DNA of 14,947 nucleotides from an uncultured Gammaproteobacteria bacterium (GTDB lineage Bacteria; Pseudomonadota; Gammaproteobacteria; Pseudomonadales; UBA5518), in the NCBI GenBank assembly GCA_903921135.1, contig CAIXOY010000098.1, positions 1-14,947 on the forward strand, given 5' to 3'. A model generated the notes under the pieces. That model made no database searches and was not told the DNA's origin. It worked only from the letters and a program-made list of their open reading frames with translations. Made by a program: the position numbers and the translations under genes. Each line of letters begins with the position of its first letter. Positions within the stretch are counted from its first letter, which is position 1. Shown here piece by piece: positions 1 through 8,097 of the stretch.

Positions 1-30
1 ATTCCCGTGGTGGTGCTCGATCCCGCCTGA
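1..30 (+). CDS. C-terminal tail of an upstream gene (partial)
   Basis: The first ten codons read in frame 1 as IPVVVLDPA followed by a TGA stop at 28-30. The stop lies 9 bp before the DUF2339 start, and the Shine-Dalgarno-like GAGG of that gene (29-32) overlaps it, which is the spacing expected of an operon partner. Nine residues are too few to name a product, and the reading frame is inferred only from its position and spacing. Confidence 0.4.
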   Translation: MPVVVLDPA

Positions 31-39
31 GGCCGCGCG

Positions 40-2724
40 ATGCTGCATGCGGTCATGACCGTGGTCTTCATGCTGGTGCTGGCGGGCATCGGCGGCGGCA
101 ACTTCGGTGTGGGCGGGGCTTTTTTCGGTGCTCTGCTGGGCCTGCTCGCCGGCAACCAGATGCGTTTGAGCGACCGGCTGCTCAGGCTCGAGTCGGCCGC
201 GCACGCCGCGCAGATGGCGGGCGCCGCAGAGCCTGCCGCGACAAGCGCGACCGCGCACGAAGCGTCCGACGCAAACGTCAACGCAGCGGCGACGACCACC
301 GCCGAAACCGCAGCAGACATCGCCACAGCAACTGCGAAGGAGAGCGCGCCGAAACCTCCGGGAGAACCCCGCTCCGCTCCGCAGCCCTCCGCGCTCGGCA
401 AGGCTTTCGCCGCGCTGCGCCACTACGCCACCACCGGCAACGTGGTGGCAAAGGCAGGTGTTCTGCTGCTCTTCTTCGGCGTGGCCTTCCTGCTCAAGTA
501 CGCGATCGATCGCAACGCGCCGCCCGTGGAAGTGCGCCTCGCCGGCACCGCCGCGGCAGCGATCGCGCTGCTGCTGACGGGTTTCCGCATGCGCAGTGCG
601 CGCGCGAGCTTTGGCTTGCTGCTGCAGGGCGCGGGTGTTGGGCTTCTCTACCTCACGGCCTTCGCGGCCACGCGTCTCTACGAGGTGCTGCCGGTCAGCG
701 CCTGTTTCGTGCTGATGGTCGCGGTGGTGCTGCTCTCGGGCGTGCTGGCGGTGCGGCAGGATGCGCACGCGCTCGCCACGCTGGGTGCCGCTGGCGGATT
801 CCTCGCGCCGGTGCTGGCCTCCACCGGCGAGGGCAGCCACGTGATGCTCTTCAGCTACTACGCGCTGCTGAACCTCGGGATCGTGGGCGTGGCCTGGTTC
901 AAGGCCTGGCGCGCGCTGAACCTCACGGGTTTTCTCTTCACCTTCGTGATCGGCAGCCAGTGGGGCTACAGCTATTACCGGCCGGAGTTCTTCGGGAGCG
1001 TGGAGCCCTTTCTGGTGTTTTTCTTCGCGCTGTACCTCGCGGTGTCGGTGCTGTTCGCGCTGCGCCAGGCACCGGACCTGCGCGGGCGCGTCGACGGCAC
1101 ATTGGTGTTCGGGCTGCCGGCCATCGTGTTCGCGCTGCAATCACGGCTCGTCTCAGGCATGCTCTTCGCCGAAGCCTGGAGCGCGGTCGGCATGGGTGCG
1201 GCCTATCTGGGCGCCGCCGCGTGGCTGCAGCGCCAGCACCGCAGCGAACTGCGCACCTTCACCGAGGCGCTGCTCGCGCTCGGCGTGCTGGCGCTGAGCC
1301 TTGCGATACCGCTCGCCTTCGACGGCCACCTGACGGCCGCCGCCTGGGCGCTGGAGGGCACGGGTCTCGTCTGGATCGGCCTTCGCCAACAGCGGCCGCT
1401 CGCACGGATGGCAGGCGTGGTGCTGCAGGTGGCGGCTGGCGTGGCCTTCGCGCTCCACGGCAGCATGACGCAGGAAGGCACGACAGCTTTCCTCAACACC
1501 CGCTTCCTCGGCGGCGCGATGATCGGCGCAGGCGCGCTGGCCAGCAGTTGCCTGCTCGCACGCGGCGCCGCAGGGCTTCGACCGGGCGAGCGCTACAACG
1601 CCACCGCGTTGCTCCTCTGGGGGCTCTGCTGGTGGCTGGTGGCGGGCGACAGCGAGATCGCACGTCACGCGGGCGATTACGCCGGCGCGGCTACGCTGCT
1701 CTTCCAGGCGGGTTCCTCGGTGCTGCTTGCACGGCTCGCACGGCCCAGGCAGTGGACGGGCGGCCATGCAGCAGCCGCAGGACTGCTGGTGCTGCTCGCC
1801 CTCGTCGCGATCGGCGAGACCGCAGACGGCGCGGGGCCGGTCGCGGAATTGCGCTGGCTTGGCTGGTGCGCGGCACTCGCGGCCTGCTGGCACGCGCTCA
1901 AGCTCGGTGAAGAGCGGCTGTCGCCGGCATGGCTGGCGCGGGGTCACGCGCTGGCGCTGTGGCTGCTGGTCTATGTCACGGGATGGGGTCTCGCGTGGAG
2001 CGCGCGGTGGACGTGGCAGCTCGCGCGCGGCTGGGAACTCGCGCTCTGGCTGTTGCCCGTCGCCGCAGCGCTGGTGCTGTTGCCGGCACAGGGCCACAAG
2101 CTCCGCTGGCCCGTGCAGCCTTTCGCCGCGGTCTATCTGGGCAGCGCGCTGCTGCCGCTCGCGGTGGCAGGGCTCAGCTTGCTGCTGCTGTTCGCGGGTG
2201 ACAGTGGCAGCGCCGAGCCGCTCGCCTTCCTGCCGCTACTGAACCCGCTGGACCTAGCGGGCGCGGGCACGCTGCTCGCAGTGGCGCTGTGGTGGCACGG
2301 CGTGACGGGCAGCGCGCATGACCCGGCCCCGCCGTGGCAACGCTGGCTGCCGCGCGCGCTGGGCGCCACGGGCTTTGCGGCACTGAACATCGCCACGGCC
2401 CGCGCCGTGCACCATCTGGCAGCGGTGCCCTACACCCTGACGGAGCTGCACCGCTCGCCCACCTTCCAGGGCAGCACCTCGGTGTTGTGGGGCGTGTGCG
2501 CGCTGGCGCTGATGGTCTTCGCGACGCGCCGCGGCCGGCGTTCGTTGTGGATCGGCGGCGCGGTGCTGCTGGGGGCGCTGGTGGCCAAACTCTTCTTCGT
2601 CGATCTGGGCGACCGCGGCACAGTGGCACGCATCATCTCGTTCATCGCCGCGGGCGCGCTGATGCTGCTGATCGGTTATCTCTCACCCGCGCCGCCACGA
2701 CGCGCGGAGGAACACACACCATGA
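40..2724 (+). CDS. DUF2339 family polytopic membrane protein
   Basis: An 894-residue integral inner-membrane protein of unknown function. Residues 1-38 form one or two hydrophobic segments, 41-56 look like a short amphipathic helix (RLSDRLLRLE), and 60-118 form an Ala/Thr/Pro-rich linker of low complexity. From residue 133 the family hallmark appears (GNVVAKAG, then LLFFGVAFLLKYA), and the rest is an almost unbroken run of about twenty or more hydrophobic helices. This order of N-terminal helix, linker, GN..G..GVAFLLKYA and many helices is that of DUF2339 (PF10101), whose members are usually 700-1000 residues. The ATG at 40 has GAGG at 29-32 seven bases upstream; an in-frame ATG at 55 is possible but less well spaced. 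The stop overlaps the DUF3999 start by 4 bp (ATGA), so the two are probably translationally coupled and may form one envelope complex. That partnership is an inference from gene order. Confidence 0.9.
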   Translation: MLHAVMTVVFMLVLAGIGGGNFGVGGAFFGALLGLLAGNQMRLSDRLLRLESAAHAAQMAGAAEPAATSATAHEASDANVNAAATTTAETAADIATATAKESAPKPPGEPRSAPQPSALGKAFAALRHYATTGNVVAKAGVLLLFFGVAFLLKYAIDRNAPPVEVRLAGTAAAAIALLLTGFRMRSARASFGLLLQGAGVGLLYLTAFAATRLYEVLPVSACFVLMVAVVLLSGVLAVRQDAHALATLGAAGGFLAPVLASTGEGSHVMLFSYYALLNLGIVGVAWFKAWRALNLTGFLFTFVIGSQWGYSYYRPEFFGSVEPFLVFFFALYLAVSVLFALRQAPDLRGRVDGTLVFGLPAIVFALQSRLVSGMLFAEAWSAVGMGAAYLGAAAWLQRQHRSELRTFTEALLALGVLALSLAIPLAFDGHLTAAAWALEGTGLVWIGLRQQRPLARMAGVVLQVAAGVAFALHGSMTQEGTTAFLNTRFLGGAMIGAGALASSCLLARGAAGLRPGERYNATALLLWGLCWWLVAGDSEIARHAGDYAGAATLLFQAGSSVLLARLARPRQWTGGHAAAAGLLVLLALVAIGETADGAGPVAELRWLGWCAALAACWHALKLGEERLSPAWLARGHALALWLLVYVTGWGLAWSARWTWQLARGWELALWLLPVAAALVLLPAQGHKLRWPVQPFAAVYLGSALLPLAVAGLSLLLLFAGDSGSAEPLAFLPLLNPLDLAGAGTLLAVALWWHGVTGSAHDPAPPWQRWLPRALGATGFAALNIATARAVHHLAAVPYTLTELHRSPTFQGSTSVLWGVCALALMVFATRRGRRSLWIGGAVLLGALVAKLFFVDLGDRGTVARIISFIAAGALMLLIGYLSPAPPRRAEEHTP

Positions 2725-4061
2725 GAATCCACGTTCTTCTTGCGGCGCTCGCGCTCGGCGCGCCCGCGCTCGCCAGCGCGCCGCCCGCCGCACCCACGGA
2801 TTACGCGAACGGTTTCGATCTGGATACCAACGTCACGGCAGCTGCCTACCGCGTCACGCTGGATGCGCCGGTCTACCGGCAACTGCAGCGCAGCGACCTC
2901 GCCGATATGGCCGTCTTCAACAGCGCGGGCCAAGCCGTACCGCAGGCCCTCGAACGACCGCGAGACGACGCTGCCCTGCCCGCGCAGCGCCCCCTGCCCT
3001 TCTACGCGATCGCGCAACAGGGCGCACAGATCGCAGGCCCCTTGAAACTGCGCGTGGATGCCGGTGGCGCAGTGGTGCAGATGGAAACGCCCGCCGGCGC
3101 GCAAGAGCCGGACGGCAGCAGCGCGTGGATCATCGACACGGGCGAAGAGCGCGCCGGCATCACCTCGCTGCGCCTCACGTGGGACGGTGCACCTGAAGGT
3201 TTCATGCGCCACGCGCGCCTCGAGACCGGCAGCGAACTGGGCGCCTGGCAGCCCCTTGCCGAGGCCACGCTCGCGGATCTGGAGCGCGACGGCAAGCGCC
3301 TGGTGCAGGACACGCTCGCGCTGGGTGCCACACCCGAGCGCTATCTGCGGCTTCGTCTCGACGCGGGCGTGGGCATCACGCTGCGGACCGTGCTCGCGCT
3401 CTCCGAGACCAAGGCAAGCACGGACACGGAAACGCTGACGGCGATAACGGCCACACCCGAGCCCGACACCGGCGGCTGGCAACTCGACACCGGCGGGCCG
3501 CTCCCGGTGGAGCGCATCCGCGTACGCCTGCCCGCGGACAACGATATGGCCGAGTTCGACATCCTCTCGCGTGATGCGGCAGACAGACCGTGGCAGCCAC
3601 GCGGCCGGGTACTCGCCTACCGCCTGAAAACGGGAGAGGCACTGCTGGAAGGCGGCGACGCGCCGGTCGACCTCACACGTGACCGTTACTGGCGCCTGCA
3701 GCCGGTGGGCAAAGAACGCAGCGCACCCGCGGGTGAGCCGCGCGTGGCCGTGGGCTGGACGCCTGACGAGGTGGTGTTCCTTGCGCGCGGCGGCGGGCCC
3801 TACACGCTCGCTGCAGGCAGTGGCGCACGGCAGGTGGAGGCGCAGCCGCTAGGGAGTCTGTGGCAAGCACTGCCGGGGGGCGCCTCTGCGGTGCAGGTGG
3901 CAACACTCGGCGGGATGCGCGAACTCGGTGGCGCCACGGCGCTGGAGCGCGCGCGCGCTGCCATACCCTGGCAGCGCTACCTCATGTGGACGCTGCTGCT
4001 CGCAGCCGTGGCCGCGCTCGCGCTGATGGCACGCAGCCTCTTCCGCGCCTCTGCGTCCTGA
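2721..4061 (+). CDS. DUF3999 family exported protein, C-terminally membrane-anchored
   Basis: A 446-residue protein with an N-terminal signal peptide (residues 1-20, ending in ALASA), a long extracytoplasmic region rich in predicted beta strands, and one C-terminal hydrophobic helix at about 421-439 followed by a short basic tail. This is a type I topology with most of the protein in the periplasm. The architecture and its place immediately after a DUF2339 gene match DUF3999, a family commonly found beside DUF2339; its biochemical role is not known. The ATG at 2721 lies in an ATGA overlap with the upstream stop and has a good ribosome-binding site (GGAGG at 2706-2710, 10 bases upstream). The frame is open further upstream, but that part is a shadow of the DUF2339 gene. 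Its stop lies one base from the stop of the convergent MFS gene. Confidence 0.85.
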   Translation: MRIHVLLAALALGAPALASAPPAAPTDYANGFDLDTNVTAAAYRVTLDAPVYRQLQRSDLADMAVFNSAGQAVPQALERPRDDAALPAQRPLPFYAIAQQGAQIAGPLKLRVDAGGAVVQMETPAGAQEPDGSSAWIIDTGEERAGITSLRLTWDGAPEGFMRHARLETGSELGAWQPLAEATLADLERDGKRLVQDTLALGATPERYLRLRLDAGVGITLRTVLALSETKASTDTETLTAITATPEPDTGGWQLDTGGPLPVERIRVRLPADNDMAEFDILSRDAADRPWQPRGRVLAYRLKTGEALLEGGDAPVDLTRDRYWRLQPVGKERSAPAGEPRVAVGWTPDEVVFLARGGGPYTLAAGSGARQVEAQPLGSLWQALPGGASAVQVATLGGMRELGGATALERARAAIPWQRYLMWTLLLAAVAALALMARSLFRASAS

Positions 4062-4062
4062 G

Positions 4063-5403
4063 TCAGTTCCACGCGGCGGCCTCTTTCACCAGACGCGCAT
4101 AGCGTGGGCAGATCCAGGCATAGAGCACCGCCGCCAGCGCACCACAGCCCGCCGTGACGATGGCGATGGCCTGATAGACCTTCGCCGGGTCGTCGAGCAG
4201 GTAATCGCTCACCAGCGGCATCAGCGTGGGACCGAGCCCCAACCCGATCAGGTTGTTCATCAGCAGGTAGAGCGCCGCGACCTGGCCACGCATCTGGTTC
4301 GGTGTGATCATGTTGATCGCGAGCGGTGCCATGGCGGTGTAGGCACTCATGGTGCAGGCAAGGAAGGCGAGGAAGACGTAGGCGCTGCCCAAGGTGGGCA
4401 TCAGCGGCCCGAGCGTGCCCCAGATCGTGTTGGACACCGCGATCACCACGCATACGCGCATCGCGGCGTCCCCCACGCCACGCCCGGCGAGCGCATCGGC
4501 GATGCGCCCCGCGAGGAAAATCCCCGCCGTGTTCAGCACCAGCGTGAACACCCCGTTCACGATGGCCACATCACCCACCGGCACATCGAAGCGCCGGTGC
4601 AGCGCGGTGGGCAGCCAGCCGAGGAAGCCGTAACCGATGATCGAGAGCAACCCCACCGCGATCGAGAACGGGCCGAAGAAATCGAAACGCTGCCACACGA
4701 AGCGCAGTGTCTCGCGCATGCTGACGTGACGTGGCCTCTCTCCCTCGGCCATGAGCAGGCCGCGACGCGGCGGCTCGCGCACCGTGAACATCAGCAGGCA
4801 GAGCAGCACCCCGGGCAGCCCCGTGACGATGAACACCATCTGCCAGCTCCGCACCTCGCCGAGCAGCGGCAGCACGTAGACCGCATCGCTCGTCGAGACC
4901 GCGTTCACCACCAGTCCGCCCAGGATCAGCGCAAGGCCCGAACCGATGGGAATGCCCATGTTGTAGACGCCGAGCGCACGGCCCAGACGCTCGCGCGGGA
5001 AGGCGTCACCGATCAGCGAATACGCCGACGGCGAGAGCGCCGCCTCACCGACGCCCACGCCCATACGCGCCGCCACGAGCTGCCAGAAACCCGAAGCCAG
5101 GCCGCAGGCGGTGGCCGCGATCGACCAGAGGAACACGCCGATCGCCACGATCCACCGGCGGCTGAAGCGGTCGACCAGCCAGCCGGCGGGAATGCCGAGC
5201 GTGCAATAGAACACGGCAAAGGTGAGGCCCTGCAGCAGACCCACCTGCGTGTCGCTCACGCCGAACTCGCGCTTGATGGGCTCGACCAGCAAGCCGAGGA
5301 TCTGGCGGTCGATGAACGAGAACACGTAAAGCACCATCAATACGCCGACGAGGTACCACTCACGGCTCGTTTCGGCGGCCTGAATCTGCGGTTTCGGGGA
5401 CAT
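4063..5403 (-). CDS. Spinster-like MFS transporter
   Basis: A 446-residue major facilitator permease with about twelve hydrophobic segments. The N-terminal part reads FSFIDRQILGLLVEPIKREF (residues 28-47), with D32 and R33 in the first helix. It is followed by a motif-A-like loop (GWLVDRFSRRW, 74-84) and the GVGEAALSPSAYSLIGD stretch (116-133, including E120), all typical of the bacterial spinster-like (Spns) MFS subgroup. Members move lipids, organic acids or other small molecules, often by proton coupling; no substrate can be read from this sequence or its neighbours. The ATG at 5403 has a GAGG-type ribosome-binding site (minus strand, seven bases upstream). The gene is divergent from the sigma-factor operon across a 94-bp gap and convergent with DUF3999 with a single base between stop codons, so its terminator, if any, lies inside the opposing gene. 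It appears to be monocistronic. Confidence 0.88.
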   Translation of the reverse strand: MSPKPQIQAAETSREWYLVGVLMVLYVFSFIDRQILGLLVEPIKREFGVSDTQVGLLQGLTFAVFYCTLGIPAGWLVDRFSRRWIVAIGVFLWSIAATACGLASGFWQLVAARMGVGVGEAALSPSAYSLIGDAFPRERLGRALGVYNMGIPIGSGLALILGGLVVNAVSTSDAVYVLPLLGEVRSWQMVFIVTGLPGVLLCLLMFTVREPPRRGLLMAEGERPRHVSMRETLRFVWQRFDFFGPFSIAVGLLSIIGYGFLGWLPTALHRRFDVPVGDVAIVNGVFTLVLNTAGIFLAGRIADALAGRGVGDAAMRVCVVIAVSNTIWGTLGPLMPTLGSAYVFLAFLACTMSAYTAMAPLAINMITPNQMRGQVAALYLLMNNLIGLGLGPTLMPLVSDYLLDDPAKVYQAIAIVTAGCGALAAVLYAWICPRYARLVKEAAAWN

Positions 5404-5458
5404 GGCAGACCTCGTTATGCGTATGGGTCCAGGTCGGAGGACGCGGCGCTACACTGAC

Positions 5459-5506
5459 GCGGCTCACGTGCACCCGCAAGGCCCGTGTAAGGAATCCGTG
5501 AGCCGC
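5459..5506. promoter_or_regulatory. 10-bp perfect inverted repeat around the sigma gene start
   Basis: The arms GCGGCTCACG (5459-5468) and CGTGAGCCGC (5497-5506) are exact reverse complements separated by 28 bases. The spacer holds the Shine-Dalgarno-like TAAGGA (5488-5493), and the right arm contains the GTG start codon (5498-5500) of the sigma-factor gene. In RNA it could fold into a stem that hides the start codon; in DNA it could be an operator. No convincing -35/-10 pair was found in the gap. A TACACT at 5450-5455 is the best -10-like hexamer but has no matching -35; a transcript starting from it would lack the outer base pairs of the stem. Confidence 0.4.
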
Positions 5507-6052
5507 CGGACTACAGACACACAGGCACACGAAGAGCATCCGGTGGAGCGCAGGGAGAGGGAGCAGCGTTTCGGTCAGGCCCTCGCCGAGCACGGCGCGG
5601 CACTGGCGCGATTGGTCGCCGCCTACGAGCGGCGGCCCGCCCTTCGCGAGGAACTCCTGCAGGAAATCGCGCTGGCGCTCTGGCAGGCGCTGCCCGCATT
5701 CCGCGGCGAGGCCTCGCTGAGAACCTTCGTGCTGCGGGTAGCGACCAACCGTGCCATGACGCACCTCGCGCGTCGGCCGCCGGCCACGCTGGACATCGAG
5801 GCTGCACACGACATTGCAGACGACTCTCCCTCGCCGCAAGCGATGGCCGAGCAGCACCACGCGGCAGCGGCGCTGCAACGGGCCGTCGCAGAGCTCAGCC
5901 TGCCGCTGAAGCAGGTGATGTCGCTGGCGCTGGAAGGGCTCGGCACGGGCGAGATCGCCGAGGTGCTGGGCATCAGCGAATCGAACGCAGCAGTGAGGCT
6001 GCACCGGGGCAAGGCCCTCGTGCGCGCAAGGCTCGGAGGGCAGCATGGCTGA
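5498..6052 (+). CDS. RNA polymerase sigma factor, sigma-70 family (ECF-like)
   Basis: A two-domain alternative sigma factor of 184 residues from the GTG start, the usual ECF length. Region 2 spans about residues 28-95 (LLQEIALALWQALPAFRGEA, then SLRTFVLRVATNRAMTHLARR), the core-binding and -10-recognising part. After an acidic linker, region 4 spans about 125-180, with the helix-turn-helix LGTGEIAEVLGISESNAAVR (134-153) followed by LHRGKALVRARL. There is no region 1 or 3. The frame is open back to an ATG at 5402, but that start would overlap the divergent MFS start and add a basic tail unlike the family. GTG 5498 has TAAGGA a few bases upstream; GTG at 5543 is another possibility. The gene heads a five-gene operon and its stop overlaps the next start by 8 bp. 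By analogy with ECF systems it probably activates its own operon, with the next gene product as its regulator; this is inference. Confidence 0.88.
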   Translation: MSRRTTDTQAHEEHPVERREREQRFGQALAEHGAALARLVAAYERRPALREELLQEIALALWQALPAFRGEASLRTFVLRVATNRAMTHLARRPPATLDIEAAHDIADDSPSPQAMAEQHHAAAALQRAVAELSLPLKQVMSLALEGLGTGEIAEVLGISESNAAVRLHRGKALVRARLGGQHG

Positions 6053-6614
6053 CGAGGAATTGCAGGCCTGGTCGCAGGCGTGGACATCGGCACCGGCGCC
6101 GGAAGCAGGCCTCTCTGCGATGAAACGCAAGGACCTGCTGATGCTGCGGCTGATCGTCGGTGGCGATCTGCTCGGCTGCATCGGCTGCCTTGCCCTCGCG
6201 CTGTGGCTGGTATTCGCACGCGGTGACAGCACCGCGCTGGTGGTGGCTGCGGGCATGGCGGTGCTGGCGGTGGCGGGCTTCGCCTTCCTCGGCTGGAACT
6301 GGCGCGGCCTCTGGGCAGACGCGGGCAGCACAGCGCGGGCGTATCTGGCAACGGCGCTCGCGCGCCACGCGGCACGGCGGCGGTGGCTGGCGTTCTGCTG
6401 GTGGATCGGCGCGCTGGAAGTGGTGTTCTTCGGAGGCGTGATCCTGTGGCGCTGGCGCTCCGGGGTGGCGACAGAACGGGTACTGGATGTCACGCTGCTC
6501 TCGCTCGCGATCACAGCGGCGGCCGCGTGGACACTGTGGTGGATCGGACGCAAGGAACGCCGCATCGGCAGCGAGCTTGCCCGGATGCAGGCAGACATCG
6601 ACGCAGAGGACTGA
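6045..6614 (+). CDS. Four-helix membrane protein, putative anti-sigma factor
   Basis: A 189-residue protein whose sequence I do not recognise as a named family. A short acidic, Trp-containing cytoplasmic N-terminus (residues 1-30, EELQAWSQAWTSAP) is followed by four hydrophobic helices at about 33-58, 64-86, 114-136 and 148-167, and a charged C-terminal tail (RKERRIGSELARMQADID). It lacks the zinc anti-sigma HxxxCxxC motif; a CxxC pair (C45, C48) lies inside the first helix instead. The ATG at 6045 has GGAGG at 6035-6039 and overlaps the sigma gene by 8 bp, so the two are probably translationally coupled. Being coupled directly behind an ECF-like sigma factor is the usual place of an anti-sigma or sensor gene, and a short N-terminal domain before the helices would suit binding the sigma factor at the membrane. 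That role is inferred from context only. Confidence 0.75.
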   Translation: MADEELQAWSQAWTSAPAPEAGLSAMKRKDLLMLRLIVGGDLLGCIGCLALALWLVFARGDSTALVVAAGMAVLAVAGFAFLGWNWRGLWADAGSTARAYLATALARHAARRRWLAFCWWIGALEVVFFGGVILWRWRSGVATERVLDVTLLSLAITAAAAWTLWWIGRKERRIGSELARMQADIDAED

Positions 6615-6618
6615 AGGC

Positions 6619-8097
6619 ATGAAACGCATCCTGTTGTGTGGCCTGCTGGCGCTGGTGCCGGGAGCCGGGCACGCCCTCGCAGCGCCGGCACCGGCCGCCT
6701 CGCTGCTCCCGCTTCACGACTGCCGCATCGAAGGCCCGCGCGGCGCGGGCTCGGTGGCGGCGCGCTGCGGCGAACTGCGTGTGGCGGAAAACCCGGACGA
6801 TCCCTCAGGCCGCCAGATCGCGCTCGCGGTGGCGGTGGTGCCGGCCGTCAGCACGCGCGCCGAGCCCGATCCGCTGTTCATGATCGCGGGCGGGCCCGGG
6901 CAGGGCGCGCGCGAGAGCTTCGTGCCGGCACTGGGCGCGCTGGGCTCGATCCGCAACACGCGCGATGTGGTGCTGGTGGACCAGCGCGGCACCGGCGACT
7001 CGCAGCCACTCGACTGCGACATGCCCGAAGACGCGCTGGAGGACATGGACACGCCGCCGGAGGAGCTCGCCGGGCTCGCGCGGGAGTGCCTGACGACACT
7101 TCCCGGGGACCCGCGCTTCTACACCACCAGCGTCGCGGTGCGGGATCTGGACGCCGTACGCGAGGCGCTGGGCTACACGCGCATCAATCTTTACGGTGCG
7201 TCCTACGGCACGCGCGTGGCGCAGCATTACGTGCGCCGCTATCCGGATCGCGTGCGCGCGGTGGTGCTGGACGGCGTGGTGCCACCCGGGCTTGCACTGG
7301 GGCCCGCGCTCGCCACGGATGCCGAGGCATCGCTGCGCAAAGCCTTTGCCGACTGCGCGGCAGCACCGGAATGCAAGCAGGCTTTCGGCGATCTGGATGC
7401 CGCCTTCGATGCCTTGCGCGCGACACTCGCGGCAGGGCCGCAGCAGGTGCGCTTCACCGAGCCCGTCACGGGCGAGCCGCGTGAGGAGCGCTTCGGGCGT
7501 GGCGAACTCGCGCTCGCGGTGCGCATCCTGAGCTACGCCGCCACCTCGCGCGCCCTGTTGCCACTGCTCGTGCACGAGGCCGCGGGTGGCAATCTCGCAC
7601 CCCTCGCGGCGCAGGCCGCGATGATCGCCGAGCAATTCGAAGGCATGCTCGCGATCGGCATGCACAACGCCGTGAGCTGCACCGAAGACATTCCCTTCAT
7701 CGATGCGGAAACCGTGGATCGCGCAGCGCTCACGCGCAGCTATCTGGGCAGCGTCATGCTGGACGGGCTGCAAGCCATGTGCGCTGTATGGCCACGTGGC
7801 GTTCTGGACGAGGATCTGCGCGCGCCGCTCGCCTCCAGCGTGCCCGCGCTGCTCTTCTCCGGCAGCGCCGATCCGGTAACGCCGCCGTCGAACGCCACGG
7901 CAGCGGCCAAGGGTTTCTCGCAGCACGTGGAGCTCGTCTTCGCCGGGCAGGGACACACCCAGCTCGGCGAACCCTGCGCGCTCGGCATCCTGCGGCGTTT
8001 CCTGCAGGCCGGCAGCACCTCGGATCTGGACACGGCCTGCGTGGCGCAGGTGCGCCAGCCGCCCTTCTTCCTCAACTTCAACGGGAGTGCGCCATGA
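6619..8097 (+). CDS. Exported alpha/beta hydrolase, S33/tripeptidyl aminopeptidase-like
   Basis: A 492-residue alpha/beta-hydrolase-fold enzyme with a signal peptide (about residues 1-22), so it probably acts in the periplasm or outside the cell. The oxyanion-hole loop GGPGQG (91-96), the DQRGTGDS strand-loop (121-128) and the nucleophile elbow GASYG (S195) are typical of prolyl-iminopeptidase/TAP-like peptidases (family S33). Asp418 (SGSADPVTPP) and His446 (GQGHTQLG) complete a plausible catalytic triad in a TAP-like C-terminal domain. About ten cysteines remain in the mature part (for example C35, C50, C133, C157, C246, C252, C354, C388), which suggests disulfides. The family hydrolyses N-terminal residues from short peptides or related amides and esters; the substrate here is unknown. 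The ATG at 6619 has AGAGGA at 6605-6610 and lies 4 bp after the previous stop. The gene overlaps the ABC ATPase start by 4 bp, which ties it to the exporter. Confidence 0.9.
   Translation: MKRILLCGLLALVPGAGHALAAPAPAASLLPLHDCRIEGPRGAGSVAARCGELRVAENPDDPSGRQIALAVAVVPAVSTRAEPDPLFMIAGGPGQGARESFVPALGALGSIRNTRDVVLVDQRGTGDSQPLDCDMPEDALEDMDTPPEELAGLARECLTTLPGDPRFYTTSVAVRDLDAVREALGYTRINLYGASYGTRVAQHYVRRYPDRVRAVVLDGVVPPGLALGPALATDAEASLRKAFADCAAAPECKQAFGDLDAAFDALRATLAAGPQQVRFTEPVTGEPREERFGRGELALAVRILSYAATSRALLPLLVHEAAGGNLAPLAAQAAMIAEQFEGMLAIGMHNAVSCTEDIPFIDAETVDRAALTRSYLGSVMLDGLQAMCAVWPRGVLDEDLRAPLASSVPALLFSGSADPVTPPSNATAAAKGFSQHVELVFAGQGHTQLGEPCALGILRRFLQAGSTSDLDTACVAQVRQPPFFLNFNGSAP

Noticed and set aside
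5427..5455. Sigma-70 promoter for the sigma-factor operon (TACACT as -10)
   Set aside because: No -35 hexamer close to consensus lies 16-18 bases upstream, so it is only a weak candidate.
4597..5457. Long plus-strand open frame (286 codons) opposite the MFS gene
   Set aside because: It is rich in His, Arg, Gln and Glu without any fold signal, as expected from the antisense of a GC-rich membrane-protein gene.
5402..5497. ATG at 5402 as start of the sigma factor
   Set aside because: It overlaps the divergent MFS start, has no ribosome-binding site and adds an Arg-rich tail foreign to the family; GTG 5498 is better supported.
6805..7956. Long minus-strand open frame (383 codons) opposite the hydrolase
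   Set aside because: Its composition is typical of an antisense shadow, and the plus strand carries a full catalytic triad and family motifs.
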